Origin: Corinectria fuckeliana
Taxonomy: Eukaryota; Ascomycota; Sordariomycetes; Hypocreales; Nectriaceae
Direction: 5' to 3'
Assembly: GCA_019137255.1 (NCBI GenBank)
Contig: WPDH01000049.1
Span: 186,001 to 250,000, forward strand
Length of the DNA: 64,000 nt
Shown piece by piece: positions 10,775 to 22,450 of the stretch. Numbering within the stretch: the first letter of the stretch is position 1; each line of letters begins with the position of its first letter. The notes under the pieces were generated by a model. It searched no databases, had not been told where the DNA came from, and saw nothing but the letters and a program-made list of their open reading frames with translations. A program made the position numbers and the translations under genes.

Positions 10775-13700
10775 TTATTTTCCAACCCGAACGCCGTTCA
10801 ATGCCATTGGCCTCATCGGGCCCTTGCGAGGCTCGTCTCCACGGTCTACACGGTACTTGAGCTTGACACCCATGGCCGCCAGCTCCACGTCCAGGAAACG
10901 GAGCGCTCCGGGGACAACTACCATGGTCGTCTGGTCGCCGCCAACCCACGAGTTGCCCTGGCCATCCTCCCAGATCTCGCCCTGGATCTCTGTGAGATCG
11001 ATGCCTTCGGTGTCGTCCAGCTTGGTGGCGCAGTTCCGGCACCGCACAACGCTTGGCGCCTTCTTCTTACCCGGTGCAAACTGCGACACCGTCGGCTGTA
11101 CAGACAGGAACGAGCCACATCGGCGGCAGATCCAAGACTTGGAGTAATCCGAGCAGTTGAGCAGACGATCCTGTAGCAGGAAAGCCGTTCCGTGCGCCAG
11201 CAGCGCGTCACGCTCCATTTCTCCCACACGGATACCACCACCCCTCTTTCGGCCCTTGATAGGCTGTCCAGTCGTCGGCACCACCGGACCCGTCGTTCGC
11301 ACCTGGTACTTGTCGTTGACCATGTGTCGCAATCGCTGGTAGTAGACCACGCCGATATAGATGTCAGCAGCCAGCTCCTCTCCCGTGATACCCGAGTACA
11401 TGGGCTCATTGCCGTGGTAGTTGTAGCCAGCCTTCATCAGCTGGTGGCCGAAGAAGTCAGCAGCCGTGTTCTCCTCGTCAAACTTGAATGGCGTCGAGTC
11501 CTGGGCCAGCCCGTGCAAGGCGCCAGCTTTTCCTGCTAACGACTCCACAAACATGCCTATCGTCATGCGAGAAGGGAATGCGTGGGGATTGATGATAATA
11601 TCCGGCTGCATCCCCGACTCGGAGAAGGGAAGATCGGCCGTTGGCCACTTCTGCGAGGCAACACCTTTCTGTCCGTGTCGAGACGAGAATTTGTCACCGA
11701 TGGCTGGTGACCGTGGAACACGAAACTTGACAGAGATAGTCTGCAACGGCTCGTTGCCCGTCTCGGCTCCAATCAAGCGCACCTCTTCAACAAATCCGAT
11801 CTCGGAATCCTTGTACTTCTCGTAGTGAGTGAGGCCGTCCAGGTTAACCATCTTGCCGTTGTAGTCAGGCGTGACAGTGTGCCAGGCGCAAATCACATCT
11901 CCGTCCTGGACCATGCGGCCGACGTGCGGCAGGCCGTCATCATCAAGCATTCCCTGATAGTTTGCGCTCACGTAGCTGTGCGGCGCGAAACCAAAAGCCT
12001 TGGTCACGCTCTTTGTAGCCTTGGTTCTCGAGTCGTCCTTAAGCGAAATCTTCTTGGTCTTGTAGATGGTGCCGTGGCCAAAGCCTCGCTCGTGAGCACT
12101 TTTGTTGAGGATCATGGCGTCGTCCATGTCGTAGCCTGTGTAAGAAATGACAGCCACAACGGCGTTCATACCGTTGGGAAAATTGTCGAAACCATACGTG
12201 TTGTGTAGAGGTGCCCGCACGACGGGGGTTTGACCAGTCTGTATACGATAGCTTTTGTTGTCGGTGCGGTGGCGGATTGCAGTTCCGGGCGTCCCCATGG
12301 TTTGTTTACCCATCTGACACTGGTACATGTTTCGGGGAGACTGGTTGAAATCCGAGAAGGGGGTCATGTTGGCGAGAATAGACAGCATGTTGGTAGGATC
12401 GAGCTCGACGTGCGTAGACCTGCCAGACTCAATCTCCTGAGGTACAACGGCGATACTCATGTACGGTTGCTCGTACGGGCCGACATAGTCCTCTTTCTGT
12501 AGAGGAAGATACTTGACTGGGCGAACCATTCTAGATGGCGTAGAGGTCATGTATACTCCAGGATAGGAGCCGCCATTGGATGCAGGCACATATCCAATTT
12601 CCAGCTCCCGAGGAACGCCGTGCGTGCCCTCGACCTTCCAATACCGAAAACAATCCGCGATTCGTAGGGACTCCTTCGGGGTACACCAACCAAGGATCTT
12701 GCCGTCAAGCATAACCACCACATTCTCGTCGGTGGAGGCTGATGAGGTCTCGACTAGACCGAGCTCAACGGCGAGAGAAGGCAGGCGTGAGACGTCGATC
12801 GCGTCTGTCATAATTTTGCACTTGTGAGCCAGATGGTTCAACAGACCGCAGGGAGCACCATCAGGGGTATGAACGGGGCACATGAAACCCCAAGACTCGG
12901 GAAGCAGTTTTCGCACAGCAGTAGTCTTGAGTTGGGCGAAGAAGGCACCTCGATGGACCATGCGGAAATGACTGATAAATCGAAGAAAGTTGAGCTTCTC
13001 AGCAACAACTGTGAAACCCGCCGTCTGCTGCAGATCCAACCCGGATGAGCTCTGCAGGTTACCGGTTGACAGGAAGTACTCCAGAGCATTTCCGAGATTC
13101 TCGTTGGCCTTTCGGAATATGGTGTTTGGGAACTCCTTGCGGAAGTCTGCTGAGGTAAATGGAATCGCTGGATATCTCCGGAAGTAGTCTCGAAGTGAGG
13201 CGCGGACGTTGACGCTCAGGAACTCGTCCAGTCTCTCCTTGAGAATTTGACCATAGAGGAACCCACCTAACAGGATCTCCTGATTTTGAACGGCATCCGG
13301 GTTGTCGACAGCGCATTCTCCAGCCACAAGGGCATACAGCTTTCGAATCATGAAGAGGAGCATCTTGAATTTTTCGGTGTCCTGCTCCTCAGTCACGTCG
13401 ACGTTACCCAGATGGACCAGGACGATCTTTCGCAGAAATTCGGTGCCGACCTCGAGGTTAGACATGGTTTCTGGGACTCCGAGTACAACTCGAAACTTCT
13501 CGCCGAGGTATGCGCGGGTCGCCGACTTGCTGTATAGATTGTAGGACTTGTAAGTCCTCAGAAGGAGCTCGGCTCGGTCCGTGAGGAATGTGTTCTCGGT
13601 CGATTTGGAGCCGGTGGGGCCTATCAAACCCTCGAAAATCTCCCGATCGTTGGTCTCAACCAACGCCTTCAGAATCATCATGACCGGGATGAGGTACTCG

Positions 13701-14524
13701 TTCTTGCGCCAAGAAAACCGAAACGTTACGTTTCCGTCATCGAGGTAGTGGAGGACGTTGGTCTGAGAAGTCTCATCAGGTCGAACCGCTCGAAGAATGA
13801 TACCGTAACGGGTGTATCCAGGACCACGGTTCTGGAAGCTGGGTCGATTGATAGCCATGGGGAAGTTCCGCTTGTTCATTTGCAACATTCGGACGATCTT
13901 CTCGATACCGTTAACGATGAAGTAGCCGCCAAGTTCTTCCGATTCTTCTTTCCGTTGAACCAAAAGGGCAGGCGAATTGTTTTCGAGGTGGCATCTGTTT
14001 GACTGCGACCAAGTTAGCAAAAAAAAAGAAAAACCACAAGAGACCATCCTTACCTTGATCATGATGGGAACTTGACCTAATTCTCGCACAAACTCGAAGG
14101 GGTCACCGCCATTGATTTGACACTCAAAGGTAGCTGAAAGTCGGCCTCTGTATGTCACATGGCGCTCCCTACACTCAGCAGGAAAGATCTGGCGGTTCCG
14201 CGCCATCTTGTTAGAGGGCGGGACCTGGGCCTTCTGGAGAGTTACATCCTTGTATCGGATGGATAGGTGGTTCTTGCCTTCGGGGCCGACCCTTTCATCT
14301 CCATCCAGGTATGTCTTGGTGCCAATATCGGCGAGACCATGGGTTAACAGGCTAGGCTTGCCATCGTCACGAAAGAGACCATTGAAGGACTCGATATGGG
14401 GATCAATGGCTAATTGGAGGGCGGGATAGGCGGTGTGATCCTTGGGAGGGTTTCGGAAGAGGTCTTCGCGACGAAGGGTGTCATACTGATGGTCCCACTC
14501 GGTGTTGGTGGCCGAGGGTGCCAT
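10775..14524 (-). CDS. RPA2: RNA polymerase I second-largest subunit (RPA2/A135)
   Basis: Exons are 14524-14054 and 14002-10775 (1232 aa). The 51-nt intron (GTAAGG...TTGCTAAC...CGCAG) is stop-free and in frame; removing it joins QVPIMIK to SNRCHLENN. The start is the first ATG of the frame, giving MAPSATNTEWDHQYDTLRR; the frame upstream to 14545 has only a TTG. The N-terminal RNPPKDHTAYPALQLAIDPHIESF block is typical of the Pol I paralogue rather than RPB2 or RPC2. Core features include YTGYDMDDAMILNKSAHERG and GDKFSSRHGQKGV in the hybrid-binding region, and a C-terminal zinc ribbon (CRRC ... CRNC). The protein forms half of the Pol I active-site cleft and transcribes rDNA in the nucleolus. 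Its length fits the family (about 1200 aa). Confidence 0.96.
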   Translation of the reverse strand: MAPSATNTEWDHQYDTLRREDLFRNPPKDHTAYPALQLAIDPHIESFNGLFRDDGKPSLLTHGLADIGTKTYLDGDERVGPEGKNHLSIRYKDVTLQKAQVPPSNKMARNRQIFPAECRERHVTYRGRLSATFECQINGGDPFEFVRELGQVPIMIKVRMVSCGFSFFLLTWSQSNRCHLENNSPALLVQRKEESEELGGYFIVNGIEKIVRMLQMNKRNFPMAINRPSFQNRGPGYTRYGIILRAVRPDETSQTNVLHYLDDGNVTFRFSWRKNEYLIPVMMILKALVETNDREIFEGLIGPTGSKSTENTFLTDRAELLLRTYKSYNLYSKSATRAYLGEKFRVVLGVPETMSNLEVGTEFLRKIVLVHLGNVDVTEEQDTEKFKMLLFMIRKLYALVAGECAVDNPDAVQNQEILLGGFLYGQILKERLDEFLSVNVRASLRDYFRRYPAIPFTSADFRKEFPNTIFRKANENLGNALEYFLSTGNLQSSSGLDLQQTAGFTVVAEKLNFLRFISHFRMVHRGAFFAQLKTTAVRKLLPESWGFMCPVHTPDGAPCGLLNHLAHKCKIMTDAIDVSRLPSLAVELGLVETSSASTDENVVVMLDGKILGWCTPKESLRIADCFRYWKVEGTHGVPRELEIGYVPASNGGSYPGVYMTSTPSRMVRPVKYLPLQKEDYVGPYEQPYMSIAVVPQEIESGRSTHVELDPTNMLSILANMTPFSDFNQSPRNMYQCQMGKQTMGTPGTAIRHRTDNKSYRIQTGQTPVVRAPLHNTYGFDNFPNGMNAVVAVISYTGYDMDDAMILNKSAHERGFGHGTIYKTKKISLKDDSRTKATKSVTKAFGFAPHSYVSANYQGMLDDDGLPHVGRMVQDGDVICAWHTVTPDYNGKMVNLDGLTHYEKYKDSEIGFVEEVRLIGAETGNEPLQTISVKFRVPRSPAIGDKFSSRHGQKGVASQKWPTADLPFSESGMQPDIIINPHAFPSRMTIGMFVESLAGKAGALHGLAQDSTPFKFDEENTAADFFGHQLMKAGYNYHGNEPMYSGITGEELAADIYIGVVYYQRLRHMVNDKYQVRTTGPVVPTTGQPIKGRKRGGGIRVGEMERDALLAHGTAFLLQDRLLNCSDYSKSWICRRCGSFLSVQPTVSQFAPGKKKAPSVVRCRNCATKLDDTEGIDLTEIQGEIWEDGQGNSWVGGDQTTMVVVPGALRFLDVELAAMGVKLKYRVDRGDEPRKGPMRPMALNGVRVGK

Positions 14525-17500
14525 GGTGGGAAATGTTCCGGGCAAGACGTCGAGGGTCTTGGATGGTGATATGGCGTGGTCGCGGGTAGGGGTGGTACTA
14601 CTCGGCAGAGGGCTGAAACAATTTTACCCGAGAATTTGAATTACCGCGCCGGCTTGAATAGCAGGATGGAGCTTCAGAGACTCGCCGAACGGGCCGCTCG
14701 CGTTGTAGCAAAGAATTGAGGCTATCCCAGAACCCATAGCAACAAGAAAGAAAAAGGCCGGTCGAGCTATCAGAAAAAAAAAATCGCCGATAAGAAGTCA
14801 CATGAGAGATTGCTATCGATAGAGGCGGGGTGGGGAAGGGCACTAGAGAGTCGGTACGTACCGCAGTGAAGTCAGCACATGCTTGATTGCGTCCTTTTAG
14901 TAGTCTACACTCAGTATCACCATCCCTTTGAGTGAGCGGAAGATCGGACGCGATCAATGTAAAGATCGATGATCGACCAACCGTGAAAAACAGAACATCA
15001 GCTTCACTCAAAGTTTGCGGTGACGGAAGTATCGACAACCCTGCGCCGGGCTGATGTGGGGCTTGTACCGCGTCCGATCCTCCGCTCACTCAAAGGGACC
15101 CGTACCTCGCCGAAGTGCAGTCTCAGGCCGAGAAGCCGACTACAGTCGAAACATCGTAGAGTGGAGGCTGTAGGACAGAGAAAATGCGACTAGAAATCGA
15201 CATGGAGCCGGGGAGTGGCTTGCGTCAACATGCGTGGAACATGATCCTGCGTAAGGCAGTAAGGCGGTCAGCGAAGAGCGGCGTTTCAAGCAGAACGACG
15301 ATGAAGAAGAGAATAGACATGAAGCACACAGGACGTCATCCGCGAAGATGCAACCCAAAGAGCCCCAGACCCAAGGCCTACCTTAAGCAAGACCTGCACT
15401 AGGCCCGAATACTCGCTGATTCGTACATACAGTATTACCGTACGTTGCATGCTGCAACAGGCATGCAAGGCCCATCGCTTCCTTTCTCAGTGTCGTCCAC
15501 CCCACAAGTGACAGCGTCGTTTTCGCTTGCTCTCCCCGTGCGGCGACCAATGGCCCGAAGATGCTTCCCTCTCGGAACCGGTGCCTGGAGAATGGGGATG
15601 CGGTCGTTGGTCGGAGTCGTGAGAAGTTGGGGGCCAAGGCCCGTCCTCTGATACACTGGCCATGTCCCACCTTCAAGGCATTCAGTACATACGCAGAACG
15701 TGCAGTCCAGTAGCCGGCTAACCGGCGGCAGCAGAGGCCCAGCTCTCATTTGCTCCAGCGTTCCAAAGATATGGCCCAAAGACAATGCAATGCGCCCTGG
15801 ACTGCCGCATGGCGAGAGCGAGGCCAGAGCTCTCTACCTAATGGATGGAACTAACACCACCACCAGAACCAAGACCACCAACCAGCTCCCTCGCCACCAG
15901 CCATGAAGGTTGCTTAGCATTGGGTACGACCGGACGGCCTTGCTTTTTGCAGACCAACCTGCGTTACCGATGGCGCATACATCAAGTCTTTTATGCCGCT
16001 GCCGTTGATTTCTCCGCCTTTACCTGCCTTTGGCCCGGTTGTTGTTCCCAAGGACGAGGACCTCCACATCTCACTAACGAGGGAATGCTCGGGCGAGTCT
16101 ACCAGCGTCCATCATCGTTCAGCCACGGAATTTTCGTTGGCTCGGGAGGCTTTTACATGGTACTGATAGATCTTTTGTTTGAGACTGCAGAACCTCGCTC
16201 CGCCCAGGCGGCCTGTGGAGGCGGCCGAGGGGTTAGTAGGTGCTCTGGACAAGCTGCCCGGTAGTGAGCGGCCTTTGCGTTTGCGAGCAACATAAGCTTC
16301 GCTTCCTCGTCGGGTCCTTATTATTGGAGTTATTAACTGCCTTGTTCTTCGGCTTTCCTATGCTTCCCTTTGCCTCCTGTCATCTCTCATCCTACCCAGA
16401 TTCGTCAGCTTCATCTACCACTTCTGTGCTCGGCTGTCACCTCTTCGAGTCCTGCACTTCCTCCGCATCTCCTCATTCGGCCATCGCCGTCGTCACATCA
16501 CTTGCAGCTCAACTTAAGCTCCCTGTCGATCCATCACCCACCCGTTGCTCCCGGGCCGAAGGTGTCTGTCTAGGTACCCAGGCCTTTTGGTCCTCGTGAC
16601 CCAATTCTTCCGTCCTGGCGTACTTAGGCGCCCTCTGCCGTCTACGGGGTACTTCCACAAGTCCCTCGGCCCCTGCGGCAACGTCCCTGGCAGAGACACC
16701 TGGGCACAGCCTACCCCGTCCAGGTCGGTTTTGGGCTTTGCGACAAGGCGCTCACGCGCCCAGGCACACATCTGACACAAGCACTTTCACGGCGATCTAA
16801 GGTGGCAGCTCTTCCCGCACCTGTCGACCAGTGACCAGTGAGACGACCCAGACGAGGCACGACCAGTCTTGGCCGGAGGTTGCCTTACGATAACGGATGG
16901 TGTCTTGAGCAACCTGCACCTCACCCGCCTGCACTCACTCACACCTACATACATCTGCAACTTGCTCACAGACGACACGGTACACCCGCCTCCGAGTCGC
17001 CGATTTGAAACCAGAGCCTACAGCTCCCCCCCCGTTGTTACCGGCTCGCCCTTTCATTGACGCGGATTGTTACCAGCTCCCCGCCTAACGAGGAGGTCCC
17101 TGCAGCCAACCGCAACGGGACCTAGCAAGGCTAAAAACAACAGCAGCAGCCATCTATCTCCACTGGGCCGCTGCCATCACCCGCTGTGCGGCAAGCTGTA
17201 GCCGCTTTGCTGGAGGCGAGGCCGTTGACGCCCGGGAGCACTGACGTCGACTTCCCAAGCCCTGGTCGATCCATCGCCCCTAGCACTGTTCATTCTGGTC
17301 AAGGCGAATGAGACGCCGCAGCGGTTAACCCACACTACGGCTGCCACCTCCAGGCGGGACCAGGTGATTGAAGATAATTGGAAAGCCACAACACCCCGCG
17401 GCCAGTGAGTACACTCTGTACCGTGCACCTCACTCTGCATCTTTTGCCGCTGTTGCTGCCAGCTCCCCGACTTCTTCTGGAACATCTTCACTTCGTATCT

Positions 17501-18299
17501 GCCTAGTTATCGACATTATCAGTTTTTGCGCCCGCCCAAACTCCTCCATCCCCTAGGTATCCAACGTCCGCTTCCGCCCACTTTGCACAGGCGCTGCGCT
17601 GCGCTAAATCCAGCGCTACCTGCGGCGCCAGGCACGGGTCGTTCCCTCCCCCTCCCCCTCCCCCCCTTCCAAGGGCCCCAAGGCTCGTGCCCTTTGGTGG
17701 TCTTTTGGTGGTGGCCTCCAGGTAGTCCTCTGTGGCTTTTGGCTGCGCATTTGGGTGCCCGTCGAAGCCGTCCTGTGCTGTCTCGGCCGTCATCTCGTCC
17801 CAGTGGGGCCCTTTTTGTGCGTCCGTCCAGGCGTCACCTTGTGCCAATCTGCTGCTCCTCCATCGTTGCACCACGAGCCTCTGCTCCTCCTCCTCCTCCT
17901 CCTCCTCCATCCCCATCGCCGCCTACTTCCGAAGGCCGACCCCGACATCCAGACGCCGGCGCACACAGCTTACCAGTTGCAGATGTTACTCGTCGGCTGC
18001 CACCGTTATACAAGCCGCATTTCTTCCTGAGCCGCACCCCCGTTCGTCGTCCCTGCGTCGCGACGTCTGAGCGCCAACAATAATTCCCTTTCCATAAAGC
18101 ACCCCGCCCGCCACATCTTTCACCGTCTCTCAGATATTTCCCACCCCCAAAAAGACAACCCGCGCCAACGTCCCCCTTCAATTTTATCCCGCAGCTAGCT
18201 TCCGGGCTCGCATAGCTGCTCGATCGATCGGTCCCCCCCGCCTTCGTCCGACCTCTCCTCCCGCGATCCGAACCTGCGCTTGCGCAACCCGATAGAAAC
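14525..18299. other. Long intergenic region and probable long ARL8 leader
   Basis: In this 3.8-kb stretch I find no coding region. It holds the promoter of the Pol I subunit gene (-), a 29-bp inverted repeat (14923-15098), and from about 16300 a long C/T-rich, poorly structured stretch leading to the Arl8-type gene start at 18300. Low-complexity frames around 17500-18300 are CCTCCT-type artefacts. Confidence 0.55.
14923..15098. repeat. Terminal-inverted-repeat or hairpin element (29-bp arms)
   Basis: The arm 14923-14951 begins TCCCTTTGAGTGAGCGGA and is matched in reverse complement by 15070-15098 with 28 of 29 positions identical (one A/G difference). The arms enclose 118 nt. A third partial copy of the motif (CACTCAAAG) lies in the loop near 15005. 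I see no target-site duplication outside the arms. It could be a small MITE-like relic or a structured transcript. Confidence 0.6.
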
Positions 18300-19183
18300 A
18301 TGGCTGGCATCTTCCGGAGGGTCTACGATTGGCTGCTGCGCATGTTTTGGTGAGTCGGCAAGGCCTCGGATCATGCGCTGGGCCTTCTTCCGGCGCATGG
18401 CTGGCTCCCCATGGCTCCTTCCCCCACTTCGGCACCCCCCCGAGGATTCCACTCCGCCGATAGAGACTGACATCGGGGCTGTAGGGCGATGGAGATGGAG
18501 GTGACCATGGTCGGTCTGCAGAATGCTGGAAAGACGTCGTTGTTGAGAGTTCTCGCTGTGAGCCTCTTCCTCCCCATTGCACCCTCTTTCATTCACCAAA
18601 GAAACATACTAACCTCCGTCGCGCACTGTAGGGAGGAGAGTTCACTCTCGAGTAAGCACATCTTCGAGACGACTTTCATCAGCCCCCCCCCCCCCCCCCC
18701 CCGGGATCGACTGAGCTCGGCTCTTGGTTGGGGAATGGACGCACTTGCTGACTCCAGGTTCTGTGTAGCTCGATCCCCACCGTCGGGTTTAATATGAAGA
18801 AGGTGCAACGAGGGCATGTGACACTCAAGTGCTGGGATATCGGTGGCCAGCCACGATTTCGCACCATGTGGGAGAGATATTGTCGGGGCGTGAGCGCCAT
18901 CGTATTCATCGTTGACATCGCCGATCTCGAGTTGATCCCACAGGCGAAGGAGGAGCTCCATGACCTCATGGGCCGCCAATCGCTTGCCGGGATTCCGCTC
19001 CTCATCCTCGGAAACAAATCTGACCTTCCGGAGAAGCTGTCGGTAGACGAACTGATTGACGAACTCGACCTAAAGAGCATAAGGGGCCGTGAGGTGTGCT
19101 GCTATGGGATCAGTGCGAAGGAAGAGACCAACCTGGAAGCCGTGGTGGAGTTCCTGATGAAGTGGGCCACCCGAGCAGCATGA
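18300..19183 (+). CDS. ARL8: Arl8-type small GTPase (ADP-ribosylation-factor-like)
   Basis: Exons are 18300-18349, 18485-18557, 18632-18651 (20 nt) and 18769-19183 (185 aa). Guanine-nucleotide motifs are all present: P-loop GLQNAGKT (27-34), switch I threonine T52 in PTVGFN, WDIGGQ (70-75, Gln75), NKSD (130-133) and SAK (163-165). FNMKKV and PRFRTMWERYCRG are close to animal Arl8, whose role is lysosome/late-endosome positioning. As in Arl8, position 2 is not glycine (MAGIF), so N-myristoylation is not expected; the amphipathic helix FRRVYDWLLRMFW would anchor the protein. The third exon is only 20 nt, and the following intron holds a 20-nt poly-C run. In fungi it would act on vacuole/endosome or vesicle transport (inference). 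Confidence 0.93.
18683..18702. repeat. Poly-C homopolymer inside ARL8 intron 3
   Basis: Twenty consecutive C, 31 nt after the donor site at 18652. Confidence 0.9.
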
Positions 19184-19962
19184 GGCGGCCCCGGAAAGCA
19201 CTGCTCTTCCCTGCGTCTCAACTGAGGGCCGGGCTAGGCATTGCCGGAATTCGCTAGGCCCGGATAACGACAATTTCAAACGATTTCAATGGAAAGGCAT
19301 AAAAGGCCGACCTTGCGGCGAAGCAGTTGGTGGATCCACACGGTAACATATATAAAGTTCCTCTCTCACGAGCTCATGACATGTTCAGGTATTCTGTCAA
19401 CCCATGAGCGGGTCTTCGCAGTTATTTCGAAGGCTTCTTCTAGTTGTTGGTGTTGGAGGGTTTTCATGGATGATGGAGCATGGCTTCGGGGAGGGGAGTA
19501 TTCAGCACTGGCTGGCTAGAATGGCGGGCAAGGGCTTTTTCTGGAAACACGAGAGATGGCGCTTGCCAAGCCTCGGACAATTTTTTTGGTTTGGTTTGGT
19601 CGATTGATTGTTGCTCTCTCCTTGGCAGGAAATTTGTTTGAGTAAGCATCAGCGGGAAGGCCAGCGATGAAGCTTGTTGTAGGTTACTTTGCAAGCAGCC
19701 AAGCGGAACGGATGATGACTGAATGATGCATGTCGCGACGGGTTTGTTTGGCCCGAGTATGATGACGAGTAATGTCCAATAATGTTGAGCAACGTCGAAC
19801 AATGATGAGTGATGAAGGGTGACAATACTGGCCTGAGCTTGTTGGGATGGATGGGTTCAAAGGCTCGAGAGGGAGCGTCCCTATTTGAAGTAGACCAATG
19901 GGCCAAGACCCTGGAGGCAAGCCGAGCTAGTTTGTTGGCTAGTAGGCATTCCCCGAGTTGAG

Positions 19963-20017
19963 GCGGGAGCAAGGCGGGAGCAAGGCGGAAGCAAGGCGGA
20001 AGCAAGGCGGGAGCAAA
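19963..20017. repeat. 11-bp minisatellite, five copies
   Basis: Five tandem copies of GCGGGAGCAAG, two with GCGGAAGCAAG and the last ending in A. Confidence 0.85.
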
Positions 20018-20163
20018 GGCGACGAATGCTGCAACGTTATATGTTGGCGAGGCGGGATGGATCATGGACATGGCACATGGGACATGGGTGAGGGCGGCGA
20101 GGTGAGGCGAGGTGAGGTGCGTACGAAGTACTTCGTACCTTGCCTTTCTGGGATGACGGGACG

Positions 20164-20190
20164 AACCAACCAACCAACCAACCAACCAAG
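20164..20190. repeat. (AACC)n microsatellite
   Basis: About six AACC units in succession. Confidence 0.85.
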
Positions 20191-20340
20191 TAGCGCCACG
20201 CCGGCATGCCATGATGAGAGACGAGTTTTAGAAGAAAGAAAAGAGAACAACATAAAAGCGAAGTAGAAATCGAAGGAAGACGGGATTGAGAAGGGAAAGA
20301 AAAGTTGACAACAAGCGGCGAACCGGGGGACCGGGGTGAG

Positions 20341-20365
20341 GGGGGGGGGGGNNGGGGGGGGGGGG
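20341..20365. other. Poly-G tract with a two-base assembly gap
   Basis: Eleven G, two N (20352-20353), then twelve G. The gap is most simply unresolved homopolymer length. Confidence 0.9.
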
Positions 20366-20494
20366 CATTGAATGGGTTGAGGACTTTCCATGGCTACACA
20401 CGGACCACTTGATGCGTTGGCCAACTCATCGCTGCAGTCGACAAGCGCCGCGTCGCCGCCTTGGGCGTGTTCATTTGCCCTTTGCACAATAGGG

Positions 20495-20530
20495 ATGTGT
20501 GTGAGTGTGTGAGTGTGTGAGTGTGTGTGG
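20495..20530. repeat. (GTGTGTGA)n microsatellite
   Basis: About four units of GTGTGTGA with slight variation. Confidence 0.8.
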
Positions 20531-20590
20531 CCCTTGCCTTGCCAGCTGGCAATGTGTTTGCCCCCTCAACCCCTCTTGTCTCTGTTCCAT

Positions 20591-20614
20591 GGATGGGTGG
20601 ATGGATGGATGGAT
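20591..20614. repeat. (GGAT)n microsatellite
   Basis: About six GGAT units with one GGGT variant. Confidence 0.8.
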
Positions 20615-20834
20615 GCTCGTCGTGGACGCTTTCTACTGGGTCCGGGGGGGTTTGGCTTCCTGCCCATTCTTCCCTTTCCGTGCCCCTCGGCGTTTCTGGA
20701 AACGAGACATGGAGACTGGTCTTTTGTTGCTGTTGTTGTCTGGCTTGCTGTGTAGCCTGCTCTTCGTTCCTTTTCTACTTCTTCTTCATATTTTTTCTTT
20801 CCTTTTCCCTTGCGGGCTTCCGCTGGTCTATCGC

Positions 20835-20860
20835 TCTTGTTCTTGTTCTTGTTCTTGTTC
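20835..20860. repeat. (CTTGTT)n microsatellite
   Basis: Four CTTGTT units in a pyrimidine-rich stretch. Confidence 0.8.
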
Positions 20861-22450
20861 GCTCCGCCTCGACATCGTCTGATTTTCTTGGGCTGCCCCC
20901 TTGCTACCCTGGCTGGCGGTGGGTTTTCGCTGGACAGCTGGACACAGGGGGGGCATGGAATACCAGCCGGTGGCCATGGTAAGTAGGTGTATATGACTGG
21001 GTTATCGTCGGTGTTTTCCGGTTCGAGATGATGCTGGCTGGATGGTTAGGGACCAGAAAGCGCAAGGGCGGGTAAGCAGGCGAAGCATGGTTTGCAAGGA
21101 CAACGACGACGACGATCATCATCATCAGCTGCGGTGGCCGAAAGAAACCGAGGTATCGTTGGACTGGAGTGGCCCCGAAAGTGATGTCGACGTCAAGGGA
21201 GACTGATCCGGCCCTAGAGGCTCCGACTCACCTCCGGGTTTCGATTGAAACGGAGGGCGGAGCCGCGAGAGGTTCGGGGGCCGGGACGGAGGTAGCGGAG
21301 CAGACAAGACAAGACAAGCCCCCCCCCCGAACCCCCAAAAAAAGAAGAGGAATACGACAGCACAAAGAAACAGGAGCCAGAGGAATGAGAGGAAAAGAAA
21401 TGAAAAGAGCAAGAAAAAGGGATTGGAAAGAAATGGAAACACAATCCCGGAGATGAAGTCGGACAATGAGGGTTTGGGCCCGCCACGCATTTGCGAGTCT
21501 CATTGGAGCGCGGCCGTAGGCTGTGAGCGAATCGTCACCTCGGCGCTAGGCGGATGGCTTTTTGGCGTGTCCATCACCCGAGTGGTTTTGACCCCCTTTT
21601 TCCCCCTTAGCTGTCCTTGCCAAATGGGAAAGTTCCTGAGTCGGAGTCGGCTTGGCATTGGGAAGGCTGTCGTCGAGCGGAGAGAGGGGAGGGAGGTTCA
21701 GTTGTGTGGCTATCTGCGGCTTCGCGTTAGGGAGGTGGGTGCTCGACACAAGTGTGTCAGCAACCCAGTCTACCCTCGCGCACAAAGGAGACAGAAGGAC
21801 CGGCAGGTACTGGCGGCATGCTCTCATCCGAAGCCACATTCAGAGCAAAATGATACTGGGCTGCGGGGCCCCGTCTTCGTCAAGGGGGGGGAGATGCTTT
21901 CAGAGTCTCGCGCGAGCCAGTACACATGGCACGTGGCCCACATCTGCAAGACGCCCGTCCGCAGGCTTCTTGAGAAGATCCAGAAGAGTGGAAGCAGGAT
22001 CAGGGGGGTGGGCTGGGCAAGGAGAAGAAGGGGGAATAATAAGGTTGTGGTTCTCTTCAACGGCGTTGCAGCCAGCGTGCCGGCTTTAGGGCAAACCTAC
22101 TAGGGCAGCGGGGCTCCCTTCGCGTGAAAGAAGGGGGTGTTTGGTCGGCGGCGGGAAACGGAACGGCTCGGCCGTCAAGCCGATTCGAGCAAAGGGCGAC
22201 GTCAGAGACGGGCTTGTGTGGTTCGTTCCTGGGACTGGCATGTGTCTTCTTGCGTGGTGAGCGAGCGAGCGAGGAGTAGCGGGCACATTCCAAGGAGGCT
22301 TCCAATAGGAGAGAGCTCGTCAGTCATAGCCCGCGAGGGACTTTGTCATATTAAGTCTTGTTTATGGTATCTAAGGTATCTTACTCAATTCCCTTTGCGC
22401 CTCCGTGGTAATAACTAGCAGATCCCGCTGGGTTACATGCTAAACGCTCA

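Larger units (their letters stand above)
19184..22450. other. Long intergenic region rich in simple repeats
   Basis: I find no supported gene in this 3.3-kb stretch between the ARL8 3' end and the GT17 3' end. It is dense in microsatellites and homopolymers, and a two-base N gap lies inside a poly-G run at 20352-20353. Reading frames here are low-complexity (for example 20505-20982, 21125-21490) and lack family features. Confidence 0.55.

Noticed and set aside
20062..20487. 141-codon minus-strand frame
   Set aside because: It runs across the two undetermined bases and a poly-G tract and is low-complexity.
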